Shown here in pieces: positions 43,680 through 53,216 of a stretch of DNA of 64,000 bases. The DNA is taken from the NCBI GenBank assembly GCA_052246295.1, contig JBQQCO010000009.1; one strand, written 5' to 3'. Position 1 is the first letter of the stretch. Every line of letters starts with the position of its first letter. Made by a program: the position numbers and the translations under genes. The DNA is from Piscibacillus sp052246295. Its GTDB lineage: Bacteria > Bacillota > Bacilli > Bacillales > Alkalibacillaceae. The notes beneath the pieces are model-generated. The model saw only the letters and a program-made list of their open reading frames with translations. It did not search any database and had not been told where the DNA came from.

Positions 43680-43895
43680 ATGAGAATTGTTGCATTTTTA
43701 ATGTTACTATTACCTGGAATATTAGGCGTATATGGAATTAAATTAATAAGAGACTCCTTCTTTGGAATAGTTGAATCCGTATTTTTAAATGTTTTCGTGC
43801 AATTATTTGCAGGCGTTTTATTTGTCATAATTGGAATTGGCTTTATTGGCGGTTTCCTTTTACACCGTGACAGACGTAAGCAAAAAACTAAATAA
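43680..43895 (+). CDS. DUF2627 membrane protein (YqzF-like)
   Basis: A 71-aa protein with two membrane spans, IVAFLMLLLPGILGVYGIKL and VQLFAGVLFVIIGIGFIGGF, and a basic C-terminus LLHRDRRKQKTK. Length and pattern match the DUF2627 family (YqzF), whose gene lies beside bkdR in other Bacillaceae. The ATG at 43680 is eight bases after AAGAGG. Function unknown. Confidence 0.82.
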   Translation: MRIVAFLMLLLPGILGVYGIKLIRDSFFGIVESVFLNVFVQLFAGVLFVIIGIGFIGGFLLHRDRRKQKTK

Positions 43896-43910
43896 ATTAA
43901 TCAAAAAAAT

Positions 43911-43941
43911 AACCGGAACTTTAATGTTTAAAGTTCCGGTT
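43911..43941. terminator. Bidirectional terminator between DUF2627 and aspartokinase
   Basis: AACCGGAACTTTAA and TTAAAGTTCCGGTT are perfect inverted copies around TGT, serving two convergent genes. Confidence 0.88.
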
Positions 43942-43964
43942 TCTTATTTTAAAGAAAATATATT

Positions 43965-45329
43965 TTATCTTACTGGCATGGATGACTCAAAAAAGTCTTG
44001 ATAAAGAGATCTTACAGTATCATCAATATCTTCTTCACTAATTCCAAACATCATAGATACATCTGATGACCCTTGGTTAATCATTTTAATATTAACTCCT
44101 GCTTTAGCAATTGCAGTCGTAGCTATAGCCGCCACATTCACTCTTTGGCTCATTCCTTCACCTACAATGACAACCATTCCAAGATTATGACTTATTTTAA
44201 TAGCATCCACATCTAGTTCTTGCTTAATTCTACGTAATAAACGCTCTTCTTTCTTTGCTGTCAGTTGATCTGATCTTACGATAACAGACATACTATCGAT
44301 TCCTGATGGAGCATGTTCAAATGAAACATCTTCTTCAACTAATATGTTGAGAAGGTTGCGACCAAATCCTAGCTCACGGTTCATTAAATATTTACCAACA
44401 TAAATACTAGAGAACCCTTTATCACTCGCTATTCCAACAACAGGCCCATTATGTTCTTTTTTCTCTGAAACAATCATTGTTCCTGGAGCTTGTGGTTCGT
44501 TAGTGTTCTTAATGCAAACAGGAATGTTTTTGTTAAACGCTGGAATCAAGGCCTCATCATGGAATACTGAAAACCCTGAATAAGACAATTCACGCATTTC
44601 TTTATATGTTAATGCTTTAATTTCTTTCGGATGATCAACGATATTTGGGTTCACACAATAAACAGAACTTACATCAGTGAAATTTTCATAGAGATCGGCT
44701 TCCACACCTGCAGCAATAATCGATCCTGTAATATCAGAACCACCTCTAGGAAAAGTTGTTAATACACCTTTTTCTGTATATCCAAAAAATCCAGGTATAA
44801 CCATGATGCCGTTTTTATTTCTTAATTGATGAATTTTATCATTGCTCGATTCCAATACTTGGGCATCACCTGGTTGGTCACTTACAATAATTCCTGCATC
44901 TTTAGGATTAACATAGTTCGCATTTAGACCAATCTTATTTAAATATGCACTTAAAACCCTTGCGAGCGAATCCTCTCCCATCGCTTTTAGAGCGTCTTTA
45001 AGGTGTGCAGTATTATTAGTTTCATTAAGAATATAAGTTGTTTCTTTTTTTATTCGCTCAACCACTTCATCAGATAAACCTAATTCTTTTGTTATCGATA
45101 AGAAGCGATTGACTACTTGCTCTAAAGTTTCAGTGGTATCTTGTCCACTGATATGTTGTTCTCCAAGCTTTATAAATAAATCAGTAACTTTAATATCATC
45201 ATCAAAGCGTTTACCAGGGGCTGATACTACGATAAATTTTCGTTCTTTATCTTCTTTAATTATGTTTGCAACTTTTTGTAACATTTCAGCACTTGCTACA
45301 GAACTACCACCAAATTTTGCGACTTTCAT
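43965..45329 (-). CDS. Aspartate kinase (monofunctional, class III/YclM type)
   Basis: Phosphorylates aspartate, the first step to lysine, threonine, methionine, diaminopimelate and, in halophiles, ectoine. The 454-aa protein starts KVAKFGGSSVASAEMLQKVA, with PGFFGYTEKGVLTTFPRGGS (substrate site) and two C-terminal ACT domains (VEEDVSFEHAPSGIDSMSV and VVIVGEGMSQRVNVAAIATT). The start (45327-45329) follows AAGGGGATTT. It stands alone, and I see no lysine riboswitch upstream. Confidence 0.9.
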   Translation of the reverse strand: MKVAKFGGSSVASAEMLQKVANIIKEDKERKFIVVSAPGKRFDDDIKVTDLFIKLGEQHISGQDTTETLEQVVNRFLSITKELGLSDEVVERIKKETTYILNETNNTAHLKDALKAMGEDSLARVLSAYLNKIGLNANYVNPKDAGIIVSDQPGDAQVLESSNDKIHQLRNKNGIMVIPGFFGYTEKGVLTTFPRGGSDITGSIIAAGVEADLYENFTDVSSVYCVNPNIVDHPKEIKALTYKEMRELSYSGFSVFHDEALIPAFNKNIPVCIKNTNEPQAPGTMIVSEKKEHNGPVVGIASDKGFSSIYVGKYLMNRELGFGRNLLNILVEEDVSFEHAPSGIDSMSVIVRSDQLTAKKEERLLRRIKQELDVDAIKISHNLGMVVIVGEGMSQRVNVAAIATTAIAKAGVNIKMINQGSSDVSMMFGISEEDIDDTVRSLYQDFFESSMPVR

Positions 45330-45473
45330 TTCGAAATCCCCTTCCAAATATGTAATACATTTAAACATTTTATCATTATGCTTCTAATTATTGAAATCTT
45401 AAGATAGTGAGTACACTAAAGGATGTCGACTTATTTTTGAGTATATGCAGTTTATGGAAACCTTAAAGAATAA

Positions 45474-45504
45474 AAATAGCACCTCAGGCTTTGAGGTGCT
45501 ATTT
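45474..45504 (-). terminator. Terminator of the small membrane protein gene
   Basis: AAATAGCACCTCA and TGAGGTGCTATTT form a perfect stem just past the stop codon at 45507. Confidence 0.85.
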
Positions 45505-45506
45505 AA

Positions 45507-45812
45507 TCAAAGAATTTGTTTTTCATCATGATCTACTTCTGAATCTATATACCATCCTTTATTATACAATCGTTTATCTATATGATCTAACTTCTTTATG
45601 ATTTCTCCTATTGCAAAGAATATTAGAGATATAACCAGACCAACCGACAAGTAAAATAAGAACACGTTAAAAGAGAAGTTATGGTTCAGTCCTATCTGAC
45701 TAGCTTGAACGAAAGCGAAAAGCAACGAAGCAATGATCATTAAGCTTCCCACCACAAATAGGAGTTTAGCAATAATATTAGTAGTATCTGTTTCATATTT
45801 TTGCTTTGTCAT
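45507..45812 (-). CDS. Small two-span membrane protein, function unknown
   Basis: I do not recognise this 101-aa protein. It has a short polar N-terminus (TKQKYETDTTNIIAK), two membrane spans (LLFVVGSLMIIASLLFAFVQ and NVFLFYLSVGLVISLIFFAI) and an acidic C-terminus with IIKKLDHIDKRLYNKGWY. The ATG at 45810-45812 follows GGAGGAAGTT, so it is very likely translated. It lies downstream of spo0A with a terminator between. Confidence 0.75.
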   Translation of the reverse strand: MTKQKYETDTTNIIAKLLFVVGSLMIIASLLFAFVQASQIGLNHNFSFNVFLFYLSVGLVISLIFFAIGEIIKKLDHIDKRLYNKGWYIDSEVDHDEKQIL

Positions 45813-45834
45813 AACTTCCTCCAACACTAAAATT

Positions 45835-45860
45835 AACCTCCTTTCGGAAGAAAGGAGGTT
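45835..45860 (-). terminator. Terminator of spo0A
   Basis: AACCTCCTTTC and GAAAGGAGGTT pair around a GGAA tetraloop (as seen on the plus strand), right after the spo0A stop. Confidence 0.85.
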
Positions 45861-45868
45861 TTGATATA

Positions 45869-46660
45869 TTAACTAACTTTATGTTCTAATCGTAACTTAT
45901 CAGCGATCATGGCGATGAATTCAGAGTTTGTTGGTTTAGCTTTAGAAACGCTTACCGTATAACCGAAAATAGATGATAACGAATCAATATTCCCGCGATT
46001 CCAAGCTACCTCGATCGCATGTCGAATAGCACGCTCTACTCTTGAAGCAGTTGTATTATATTTCTTAGCGATATCTGGATACAACACTTTCGTTATGGAG
46101 CCTAATAATTCTATATCATGATAAACCATTGAAATAGCTTCTCTTAAATATAGATATCCTTTAATATGTGCAGGTACTCCGACTTCATGAATGATTGATG
46201 TGATATTAGCATCTAAATCAATCTTCTTAGTTGGCTTTACTGCTGATTGACCTGGTTGATCAAAATGCATTGGTTTCTGTTGAATAGCACCAGCTGCTTG
46301 TAATACTTGTTCCTTTAACAGGTCAAGATCAAATGGTTTCAGCATGTAGTATGTAGCACCTAATTCCACTGCCTTTTTCGTGACAGATTCATGGCCGAAC
46401 GCTGTTAACATAATGACATTAGGAAGTTCATCTAGATTTAACTCACGCATCTTTTCTAATACGGCTAATCCGTCTACATGTGGCATAATAATATCTAAGA
46501 TGAGTACGTCTGGATTGGTGTCTTCGATCATTGTTAAGCATTCTCTACCATTATATGCCGTTCCCACAACTTCAACCATTTCCTCCTCACCAAAATAATT
46601 TTCTAACATGGTGACTAATTCTCTGTTGTCGTCTGCAATTCCTAAACGTACTTTTTCCAT
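45869..46660 (-). CDS. spo0A: Sporulation master regulator Spo0A
   Basis: The response regulator that commits the cell to sporulation. The 263-aa protein has a receiver domain (VRLGIADDNRELVTMLENYF, the phospho-Asp in DVLILDIIMPHVDGLAVLE, and MLKPFDL) and the DNA-binding domain, with the invariant RVERAIRHAIEVAWNRGN. The start at 46658-46660 follows GGGAGG by eight bases. The expected sigma-H promoter lies upstream. Confidence 0.97.
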   Translation of the reverse strand: MEKVRLGIADDNRELVTMLENYFGEEEMVEVVGTAYNGRECLTMIEDTNPDVLILDIIMPHVDGLAVLEKMRELNLDELPNVIMLTAFGHESVTKKAVELGATYYMLKPFDLDLLKEQVLQAAGAIQQKPMHFDQPGQSAVKPTKKIDLDANITSIIHEVGVPAHIKGYLYLREAISMVYHDIELLGSITKVLYPDIAKKYNTTASRVERAIRHAIEVAWNRGNIDSLSSIFGYTVSVSKAKPTNSEFIAMIADKLRLEHKVS

Positions 46661-46703
46661 TACTGTTAACCTCCCAAGATTTTCTTGTATCTTCACTAAT
46701 CTT

Positions 46704-46728
46704 ATTCCATAAAATCGTTATAAATCCT
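46704..46728 (-). promoter_or_regulatory. Candidate sigma-H promoter of spo0A
   Basis: On the minus strand AGGATTT (46722-46728) and ATGGAAT (46704-46710) are 11 bases apart, a full match to the sigma-H consensus AGGAWWT-N11-RNNGAAT. It ends about 44 bases before the spo0A ATG. Confidence 0.7.
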
Positions 46729-46878
46729 TCTTTTATCTGAAAAAAATTTAAATTATTTATATTTTTATTTATTTTCTTTTGGTTTCTTCAATTTACGACA
46801 TATTTTTCGCCTTTTTATTGAAATTTGTCGATTACATTAGAGCCACGAGCGCCACTTAACCATTCTTTCTTACAAAAA

Positions 46879-46910
46879 TAAAACACCAATCAAAATTGAT
46901 TGGTGTTTTA
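46879..46910 (-). terminator. Terminator of spoIVB
   Basis: AAACACCAATCAA and TTGATTGGTGTTT pair after the spoIVB stop and are followed by T-rich DNA. Confidence 0.85.
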
Positions 46911-46914
46911 TTAA

Positions 46915-47988
46915 TTAGCTGGCGTCTTTTAATGTCTTTTCTGACTCTATTTGTAATCCTGCTTCATTTAGCATCCATTCCACATGAACTCCGTAGCCAC
47001 TTGTAGGGTCATTTAAGAAAACGTGAGTAACAGCCCCCACTAATTTCCCATCTTGTATAATCGGGCTTCCACTCATACCTTGAACAATTCCACCTGTTTT
47101 GTTCAGCAAATCTGGATCAGTGATTTTTATTACCATACCTTTTGTCTCTGGGTTCTTACTAGGAACACTGCTTATGATCTCAATATCAAAAGATTTTACT
47201 TCATCATCTTCAACAACGGTTAAAATTTTAGCTTTACCTTCTTTAACCTCATTAGATTTAGCAACAGGAATAGGATCTTGATGACCTTTTAAAATCGATG
47301 CATTATTTAATTTTCCAAAAATGCCATAATCACTGTTTATCTGAATCGTACCTAAACTTTCTTCATCCATGGAGAAGCGTGCCTTTTTTTCACCAGGAGT
47401 CCCATTTTTACCTTTATTAATTGAAGTTATATCTGAAGGTACGATTTTACCATTATAAATATCAATCGGCTTTTTAGTTTGATGATCCATAATAATATGG
47501 CCTAAAGCTCCATACTTCTTAGAATCGGGATCGTAAAACGTTAATGTTCCAATACCAGCCGTAGCATCTCGGATGAACAGCCCCAAACGATAAGCCTCAT
47601 CCTTTTCATCAAATGCGGGATTAATGGTTAAAGGAAATATGTGCTCTTCTCGTTTTAAAAGCAGTTCAACAGGTTCCTTACTACCTTCTAACTTCTTCAT
47701 TTCTTGAACGAAACTGTTCATATTATCTATTTTACTTCCATTTAATTGTAAAATTATATCTCCAGTTTTAACACCTGCCTGTTCAGCTGACGACACCTTA
47801 CCATCATTGGTTTGTACTGGACTAAACCCTACGACAATTACACCAGTTGTGTGTAATTTTACCCCAACGGATTGACCACCTGGGATGACTTCACTTACTG
47901 TTTCGGCGGAAAGTGGACCTACATGCGAGAATGGAATTAAAAACGAAACAAGGAGAATTAAATGTATGATATGGCGAGAACTTTTCAT
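46915..47988 (-). CDS. spoIVB: SpoIVB serine peptidase
   Basis: A secreted forespore protease that starts pro-sigma-K processing by cutting SpoIVFA. The 357-aa protein has a signal anchor (HIIHLILLVSFLIPFSHVG), a PDZ domain (GVKTGDIILQLNGSKIDN) and an S55 catalytic domain with His in GALGHIIMDHQT and Ser in VQGMSGSPIIQDGKLVGAVT. The start (47986-47988) follows GAGGAGTG. It is upstream of spo0A on the same strand, as in B. subtilis. Confidence 0.95.
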   Translation of the reverse strand: MKSSRHIIHLILLVSFLIPFSHVGPLSAETVSEVIPGGQSVGVKLHTTGVIVVGFSPVQTNDGKVSSAEQAGVKTGDIILQLNGSKIDNMNSFVQEMKKLEGSKEPVELLLKREEHIFPLTINPAFDEKDEAYRLGLFIRDATAGIGTLTFYDPDSKKYGALGHIIMDHQTKKPIDIYNGKIVPSDITSINKGKNGTPGEKKARFSMDEESLGTIQINSDYGIFGKLNNASILKGHQDPIPVAKSNEVKEGKAKILTVVEDDEVKSFDIEIISSVPSKNPETKGMVIKITDPDLLNKTGGIVQGMSGSPIIQDGKLVGAVTHVFLNDPTSGYGVHVEWMLNEAGLQIESEKTLKDAS

Positions 47989-48231
47989 ATTCACACTCCT
48001 CATTTCTTGATTAAGCTGTAAGCTTAATTTGAGCATTTCGCATGCTTTTTAAACGATTAAAACACATGCAATACAGTTTATCTTTTCCTTCTCTGTGTAT
48101 TATTGATTTGAATAGTTAACCCTCGAAAAAGATAAGGCTGGAGCAATCAAACGAAGCATTTTATACTATTTAAAAATTGGTGATTAAGATCATATTTAAT
48201 TAAAAACTAATTATAAAATACATTTACAAAA

Positions 48232-48261
48232 AATCGCCTTAAGTAATAACCAAAGGCGATT
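48232..48261 (-). terminator. Terminator of recN
   Basis: AATCGCCTT (48232-48240) and AAGGCGATT (48253-48261) pair; on the minus strand the stem is followed by TTTTTTG. Confidence 0.8.
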
Positions 48262-48269
48262 CACTCAAA

Positions 48270-49982
48270 TCATACAGTTTCTTTAGCTTGTTTTATAAGC
48301 TCTTCAGCATGTTGTAAAGTCGTTTCTGTAATTTCTGTTCCAGACATCATTCGGCTAATCTCAACAATTGACTCGTTTTGATTCAGTTTTTTTACTCTTG
48401 TTGTTGTGTGATTATCACTTTGGTCTTTTTCAATTAATAAGTGTTGATCAGCCATTGCTGCAACTTGTGGTAAATGCGTAATACATAAAACTTGAGAGTT
48501 GTTTGAGATTTGATGAATTTTCTTAGCAATGGATTGAGCTACTCTGCCGCTTACACCTGTGTCCACTTCATCAAAAATAACACTTGTCATATTCTGATGC
48601 TCTGCAAAAATGCTTTTAAGAGCTAACATAATTCTTGATATCTCTCCACCAGAAGCAACTTTCTGCAATGGCTTCAAGGGTTCTCCAGGATTAGTACTTA
48701 TCATAAACTGAACATGATCTAATCCATTCCTAGTTAACTTAACGGTTTGGCCTTTCCAGTTTATATGGCCTTTTTGCGTATCAAATTGGACATCGAACTT
48801 TGATTTATCAAGATATAAATCCTTTAATTCTTTGTGTATGGATTTAATTAATTCTTGGCTAACAAGTTTCCGAACTTCATGTAATTGTTCAGCTTCAACT
48901 AATGTATCTTTTTCAATATCGCTAATCTGGTTTTCAAGTGCTTGTATATGAGTGTCTTTATTTTCTAATTGTTCGAGTTCTTCTTCCATTTCAGACATGA
49001 GTTCTAATATTTCATTAACGTCTTTACCATATTTTCTCTTTAAACGGTTAATTTCATGCAACCTATTTTCAATATCATTTAAACGCTCAGGTTGAAATTC
49101 TAACCCATCAAGTTGATTTCTTAATTCAAATGATAATTCCTCGATTGCATAGTAATTAGACTTCAGTTGCTCAGAAAGATCTTTAAAAGTATCATTAACA
49201 TCTTCAATTTGCTCTAAAGATGTCATAGCATGACTTAAAAAGTCTAATCCTTTACTTTCACCATAAAGAGCATAATAGGTTGTTTGAAGACTTTCGAATA
49301 ATCGCTCAAAATTCGCTAATTGATGCCGTTCTTCTTCCAATTGAGCATCTTCATCAAGTTGTAAATCTGCTTCTTGCAATTCATTGTATTGAAATTTCAA
49401 CAAATCAATACGTTGGGCAATTTCTTGTTCATTTTCTGACAATTCTTTATAACGTTTTAATAAACGTTCATAATTATCAAACAGGTTTAAATAAGATTCT
49501 TTAACTTTTGAAATTTGTTCAAATTGATATTGATCGAGCAACTTTATGTGTTGTTCTGCTTGCATTAATGACTGTGTTTCATGTTGACTATGTATGTCAA
49601 TTAGCGTTTGCCCTATTTCCTTTAATATACCTAACGTGATTAGCTTTCCATTTACTCTGCAAATACTTTTTCCTTTTGAAGTAATTTGACGTTGTAAAAT
49701 AATGCTTCCCTCTTCATCTAAAGGGATATCAAATTGCTCTAATACATCATAAACTTGATGACTTTGATCATCAATAAAGAAAATGCCTTCCAAATTAGCC
49801 TTATCAGCTTCATGCCTTACAAATTCAACCGAAGCTCTAGCTCCTGCCAACAGCTGGATGGCGTCTATGATGATGGATTTACCAGCACCAGTTTCCCCAG
49901 TTAATACAGTTAATCCATCATTAAAGCTTAACGATATTTCATCTATAATTGCAAAATTTTTAATATTAATTTCCGCTAACAC
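48270..49982 (-). CDS. recN: DNA repair protein RecN, GTG start
   Basis: An SMC-like ATPase of double-strand break repair, about 570 aa. Walker A is in VLTGETGAGKSIIIDAIQLL, the signature and Walker B in ASGGEISRIMLALKSIFAE and VIFDEVDTGVSGRVAQSI, with long coiled coils between. I place the start at the GTG at 49980-49982 (VLAEINIKNFAI), five bases from GAGGTGG; the GTG at 49991 lies inside that site. The gene is downstream of argR and tlyA. Confidence 0.93.
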   Translation of the reverse strand: MLAEINIKNFAIIDEISLSFNDGLTVLTGETGAGKSIIIDAIQLLAGARASVEFVRHEADKANLEGIFFIDDQSHQVYDVLEQFDIPLDEEGSIILQRQITSKGKSICRVNGKLITLGILKEIGQTLIDIHSQHETQSLMQAEQHIKLLDQYQFEQISKVKESYLNLFDNYERLLKRYKELSENEQEIAQRIDLLKFQYNELQEADLQLDEDAQLEEERHQLANFERLFESLQTTYYALYGESKGLDFLSHAMTSLEQIEDVNDTFKDLSEQLKSNYYAIEELSFELRNQLDGLEFQPERLNDIENRLHEINRLKRKYGKDVNEILELMSEMEEELEQLENKDTHIQALENQISDIEKDTLVEAEQLHEVRKLVSQELIKSIHKELKDLYLDKSKFDVQFDTQKGHINWKGQTVKLTRNGLDHVQFMISTNPGEPLKPLQKVASGGEISRIMLALKSIFAEHQNMTSVIFDEVDTGVSGRVAQSIAKKIHQISNNSQVLCITHLPQVAAMADQHLLIEKDQSDNHTTTRVKKLNQNESIVEISRMMSGTEITETTLQHAEELIKQAKETV

Positions 49983-49997
49983 GTTAGCCACCTCAAT

Positions 49998-50450
49998 TTA
50001 ATTCAACATGTCATTAAAGCTGTTATACACCTCAACGCATTGTTCAGGTGATCGACAAATAATCATACAAGTATCGTCACCACATAATGTCCCCATAATG
50101 CCATTCCATTCTAATTTATCTAGAAGAGCTCCAACAGCTTGAGCATTACCAGGAATTGTTTTAAGTACGATAAAATGATCAGCTCGATCTATTGAGACAA
50201 AACTGTCTGTCAACATTCTTCTAAGTTTTTGAACCGGATCATATTTTTGATCTTGAGGAAGACTGTATTTATACGAACCATCATGTGTAGTTACTTTTAC
50301 AAGCTGTAATTCTTTTATGTCTCTAGAAATTGTTGCTTGTGTTACCGGGAACCCTAACTCATGAAAGCGTCGAACCATCTCATCTTGCGTTTCAATGGTT
50401 TCTTTTGAAATTAGTTCACGTATTTTCATTAATCTCTGAGCTTTTTTCAC
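49998..50450 (-). CDS. argR: Arginine repressor ArgR/AhrC
   Basis: A hexameric arginine-responsive regulator of 150 aa. The N-terminal winged helix shows IETQDEMVRRFHELGFPVTQ and ATISRDIKELQLVKV. The C-terminal arginine-binding domain has PGNAQAVGALLDKLEWNGIM and GTLCGDDTCMIICR. It sits between tlyA and recN, as ahrC does in B. subtilis. Confidence 0.95.
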   Translation of the reverse strand: MKKAQRLMKIRELISKETIETQDEMVRRFHELGFPVTQATISRDIKELQLVKVTTHDGSYKYSLPQDQKYDPVQKLRRMLTDSFVSIDRADHFIVLKTIPGNAQAVGALLDKLEWNGIMGTLCGDDTCMIICRSPEQCVEVYNSFNDMLN

Positions 50451-50469
50451 TTAAAAATCACCAACTTAA

Positions 50470-51306
50470 TTAATCGTTTGATTTTTTCTTCTGTTTAAAC
50501 TCTTCATGAGCAGTTTGAATAACTGAATGTATGTCTTGGTCGGTTATATGATTAGTTGGTAACTCATTCAGCCATTTAGTATGAAGAAGAAATTCAATGT
50601 TGCCATCACCACCTGTGATTGGTGAATAATCTAAGCCAACCACATCAAATCCTTCTTCATAAACAAAGTTAATAATGTTTTTAACAACTTCTTCGTGAAC
50701 TTTTGCGTCTCTAATTATTCCCTTTTTACCTACTTGTTCTCTACCTGTTTCAAATTGTGGTTTAATTAACGTAACTATGTCAGAATTTGTTAATAACAGT
50801 TTTTTAAGAACTGGGAATATTAATTTTAATGAAATAAATGATACATCTGTAACTGCCATACTTGGCAAACCATAATCTAAGTCAGCTTTTGTAACATATC
50901 TGAAGTTCGTTCTTTCCATTACATGAACTCTAGGATCATTACGCAATTTCCAATCTAATTGATTATATCCTACATCAATTGCGTATATTTCTTTTGCCCC
51001 ATTTTGTAATGAACAATCCGTAAAGCCACCTGTCGATGAACCGATATCCATCACTAAACGACCTGTCACATCAATCTCAAACACTTTTAATGCTTTTTCA
51101 AGCTTTAAACCACCACGACTAACATAAGGTATTGCTTTTCCTTTAACGGTAAGCTCTATGTCTGAGTCAATTTTTAAACCAGGTTTGTCTAATCGTTCAT
51201 GTTTATGAAAAACCAAACCAGCCATAATAGACCTTTTAGCCTTTTCTCTTGAATCAAAAAAACCTTGTTCAACTAATAACGTGTCTAAACGTACTTTCTT
51301 ACCCAT
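50470..51306 (-). CDS. TlyA family rRNA (cytidine-2'-O)-methyltransferase (YqxC)
   Basis: A 278-aa protein with an N-terminal S4 RNA-binding domain (RLDTLLVEQGFFDSREKAKR and YVSRGGLKLEKAL) and an FtsJ-like SAM methyltransferase domain with VMDIGSSTGGFTDCSLQNGA and VTDVSFISLKLIFP. TlyA homologues methylate 16S/23S rRNA 2'-OH groups; older hemolysin labels are not a sound guide. It begins two bases before the dxs stop codon region and shares its operon. Confidence 0.9.
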   Translation of the reverse strand: MGKKVRLDTLLVEQGFFDSREKAKRSIMAGLVFHKHERLDKPGLKIDSDIELTVKGKAIPYVSRGGLKLEKALKVFEIDVTGRLVMDIGSSTGGFTDCSLQNGAKEIYAIDVGYNQLDWKLRNDPRVHVMERTNFRYVTKADLDYGLPSMAVTDVSFISLKLIFPVLKKLLLTNSDIVTLIKPQFETGREQVGKKGIIRDAKVHEEVVKNIINFVYEEGFDVVGLDYSPITGGDGNIEFLLHTKWLNELPTNHITDQDIHSVIQTAHEEFKQKKKSND

Positions 51307-51308
51307 AT

Positions 51309-53195
51309 CTAAGCTCTTTTCTCTTTTGTTGGTACCATATCTTTTAACTTTGTCACGACTCCATCTTTTGTAAGTCCAATCTCTTCTAGAAGTTCATTTA
51401 CACTGCCATGCTCAATAAATCGATCTGGAATTCCCATTCTTTGAATATAAGGCATTGGCAAGTTTTCCTGCTCATAAAATTCTAATACTGCACTTCCGAA
51501 TCCGCCTTGTAGGGCATGTTCTTCTATAGTTAAGATCGGAATGTTATTTAAATTCTTTAACATTTCTTCATCAAGAGGTTTAATGAATTTTGCATTAACT
51601 ACTCGTATTGAATAATCGTCGCGTTCCATCTCTTTAACAGCCTCTAATGCTAGGTCAATCATCGTTCCAAATGTTAAAATCACCGCATCATTTCCTTCTT
51701 TAAGCACATCCCATTTACCTATTGGTAATTTCTTGAATGGACGTTTTTCAGGCTGATCTTTTGCATTTCCACGTGGATACCGAACAGCAATTGGACCATT
51801 TTGATGTTCTAATGCAGTGTAAACCATGTCCTGGCACTCGTTCGCATCTTTTGGCATCATAATCGTCATGTTTGGTAAATCACGTAAGAATGAAATATCA
51901 AACACACCTTGATGTGTTTCACCATCTGCGCCAACTAATCCAGCTCGATCAATACCAAAAGCAACATTTAGGTTTTGACGACAAATGTCATGTACCACTT
52001 GGTCAAATCCTCTTTGTAAAAATGTTGAATAAATAGATAAGAACGGTTTCAAGCCTTGAGTTGCTACGCCCCCAGCTAAAGTGGTTGCGTGTTGTTCAGC
52101 AATCCCTACATCAAATAAACGTTCAGGAAATTTCTTTTTAAAATCTTCCAGTTTAGAACCAACAGTCATAGCAGGTGTAATAGCTACAACGCTTTCATCT
52201 TTTTCAGCAACTTCCATCAAGGTGTCGCTAACAACTTTACTCCAACCAGGTCCATTAGAAGCTTTCTTCAAGCTTTCTCCAGATTCAATTTTATATGGTC
52301 CAACACCATGCCATGTTCCGACCTTATCTGATTCAGCAGGTTTATACCCTTTACCCTTCTTAGTTAATACATGAATAAGAATAGGTCCTTCTGTTTTCTT
52401 TGCATATTGAATGGAATTAAATAAATCTTCATAATCATGTCCATCAACAGGTCCATAGTAAGTAAAACCCATCTCTTCAAAAAACATCCCCGGGACAACA
52501 AGATACTTCATGCTATCTTTTACACGTTCAGCTACTGTTGCCAAACGTCCACCAACTGCAGGGACTTTTTTCATCAACCATTCAAGTTCATCTTTTACCC
52601 AATTATAGCGTTGACCGCTTCTTAAGCGACCTAAAATATTATGCAGAGCACCGACATTTGGCGCAATTGACATTTCATTATCATTTAAAATAACAATTAC
52701 ATTTTTCTTTTCACTTCCAATATGGTTTAAAGCTTCTAAAGCCATTCCACCAGTTAAAGCACCATCACCTATAATTGGTATAACCGAATGCTCTTCCCCT
52801 TTTAAGTCTCGAGCAATGGCCATCCCCATTGCAGCTGACAATGACGTTGAGCTGTGACCAGTCTCCCATATATCGTGCTCGCTCTCGTTCATCTTAGGGA
52901 ACCCACAAAGTCCTTTATATTGTCTTAAGGTAGAAAACTGATCAGTTCTACCTGTTAGCATCTTATGAACGTAAGATTGATGTCCGACATCCCAAATAAA
53001 TTTATCTTTAGGACTATCAAAAGCATGATGTAATGCTAATGTTAATTCAACAACACCTAAATTTGGGCCTAAATGTCCACCAGTGACAGATAATTCATTA
53101 ATAAGAAACTGACGGATTTGTTCACTTAATTTTTTTAAATCTTCAATTGATAATTGTTTAATATCTGAAGGATGTTTAATGTCTTTAAGATCCAC
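51309..53195 (-). CDS. dxs: 1-deoxy-D-xylulose-5-phosphate synthase
   Basis: The first enzyme of the MEP isoprenoid pathway, joining pyruvate and glyceraldehyde-3-phosphate with thiamine diphosphate. At 628 aa it is full length, with GGHLGPNLGVVELTLALHHA, GHQSYVHKMLTGR, IGDGALTGGMALEALNHIG (cofactor), DVGIAEQHATTLAGG and DRAGLVGADGETHQGVFD. It follows oapA by 21 bases on the minus strand, so it probably shares a transcript with ispA, OLE RNA and oapA. Confidence 0.96.
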   Translation of the reverse strand: MDLKDIKHPSDIKQLSIEDLKKLSEQIRQFLINELSVTGGHLGPNLGVVELTLALHHAFDSPKDKFIWDVGHQSYVHKMLTGRTDQFSTLRQYKGLCGFPKMNESEHDIWETGHSSTSLSAAMGMAIARDLKGEEHSVIPIIGDGALTGGMALEALNHIGSEKKNVIVILNDNEMSIAPNVGALHNILGRLRSGQRYNWVKDELEWLMKKVPAVGGRLATVAERVKDSMKYLVVPGMFFEEMGFTYYGPVDGHDYEDLFNSIQYAKKTEGPILIHVLTKKGKGYKPAESDKVGTWHGVGPYKIESGESLKKASNGPGWSKVVSDTLMEVAEKDESVVAITPAMTVGSKLEDFKKKFPERLFDVGIAEQHATTLAGGVATQGLKPFLSIYSTFLQRGFDQVVHDICRQNLNVAFGIDRAGLVGADGETHQGVFDISFLRDLPNMTIMMPKDANECQDMVYTALEHQNGPIAVRYPRGNAKDQPEKRPFKKLPIGKWDVLKEGNDAVILTFGTMIDLALEAVKEMERDDYSIRVVNAKFIKPLDEEMLKNLNNIPILTIEEHALQGGFGSAVLEFYEQENLPMPYIQRMGIPDRFIEHGSVNELLEEIGLTKDGVVTKLKDMVPTKEKRA

Positions 53196-53216
53196 AGTGG
53201 ACCACTCACCTTTATC

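Noticed and set aside
45330..45480. Lysine riboswitch upstream of aspartokinase
   Set aside because: The leader is short, A/T-rich and lacks the conserved helices and a terminator hairpin.
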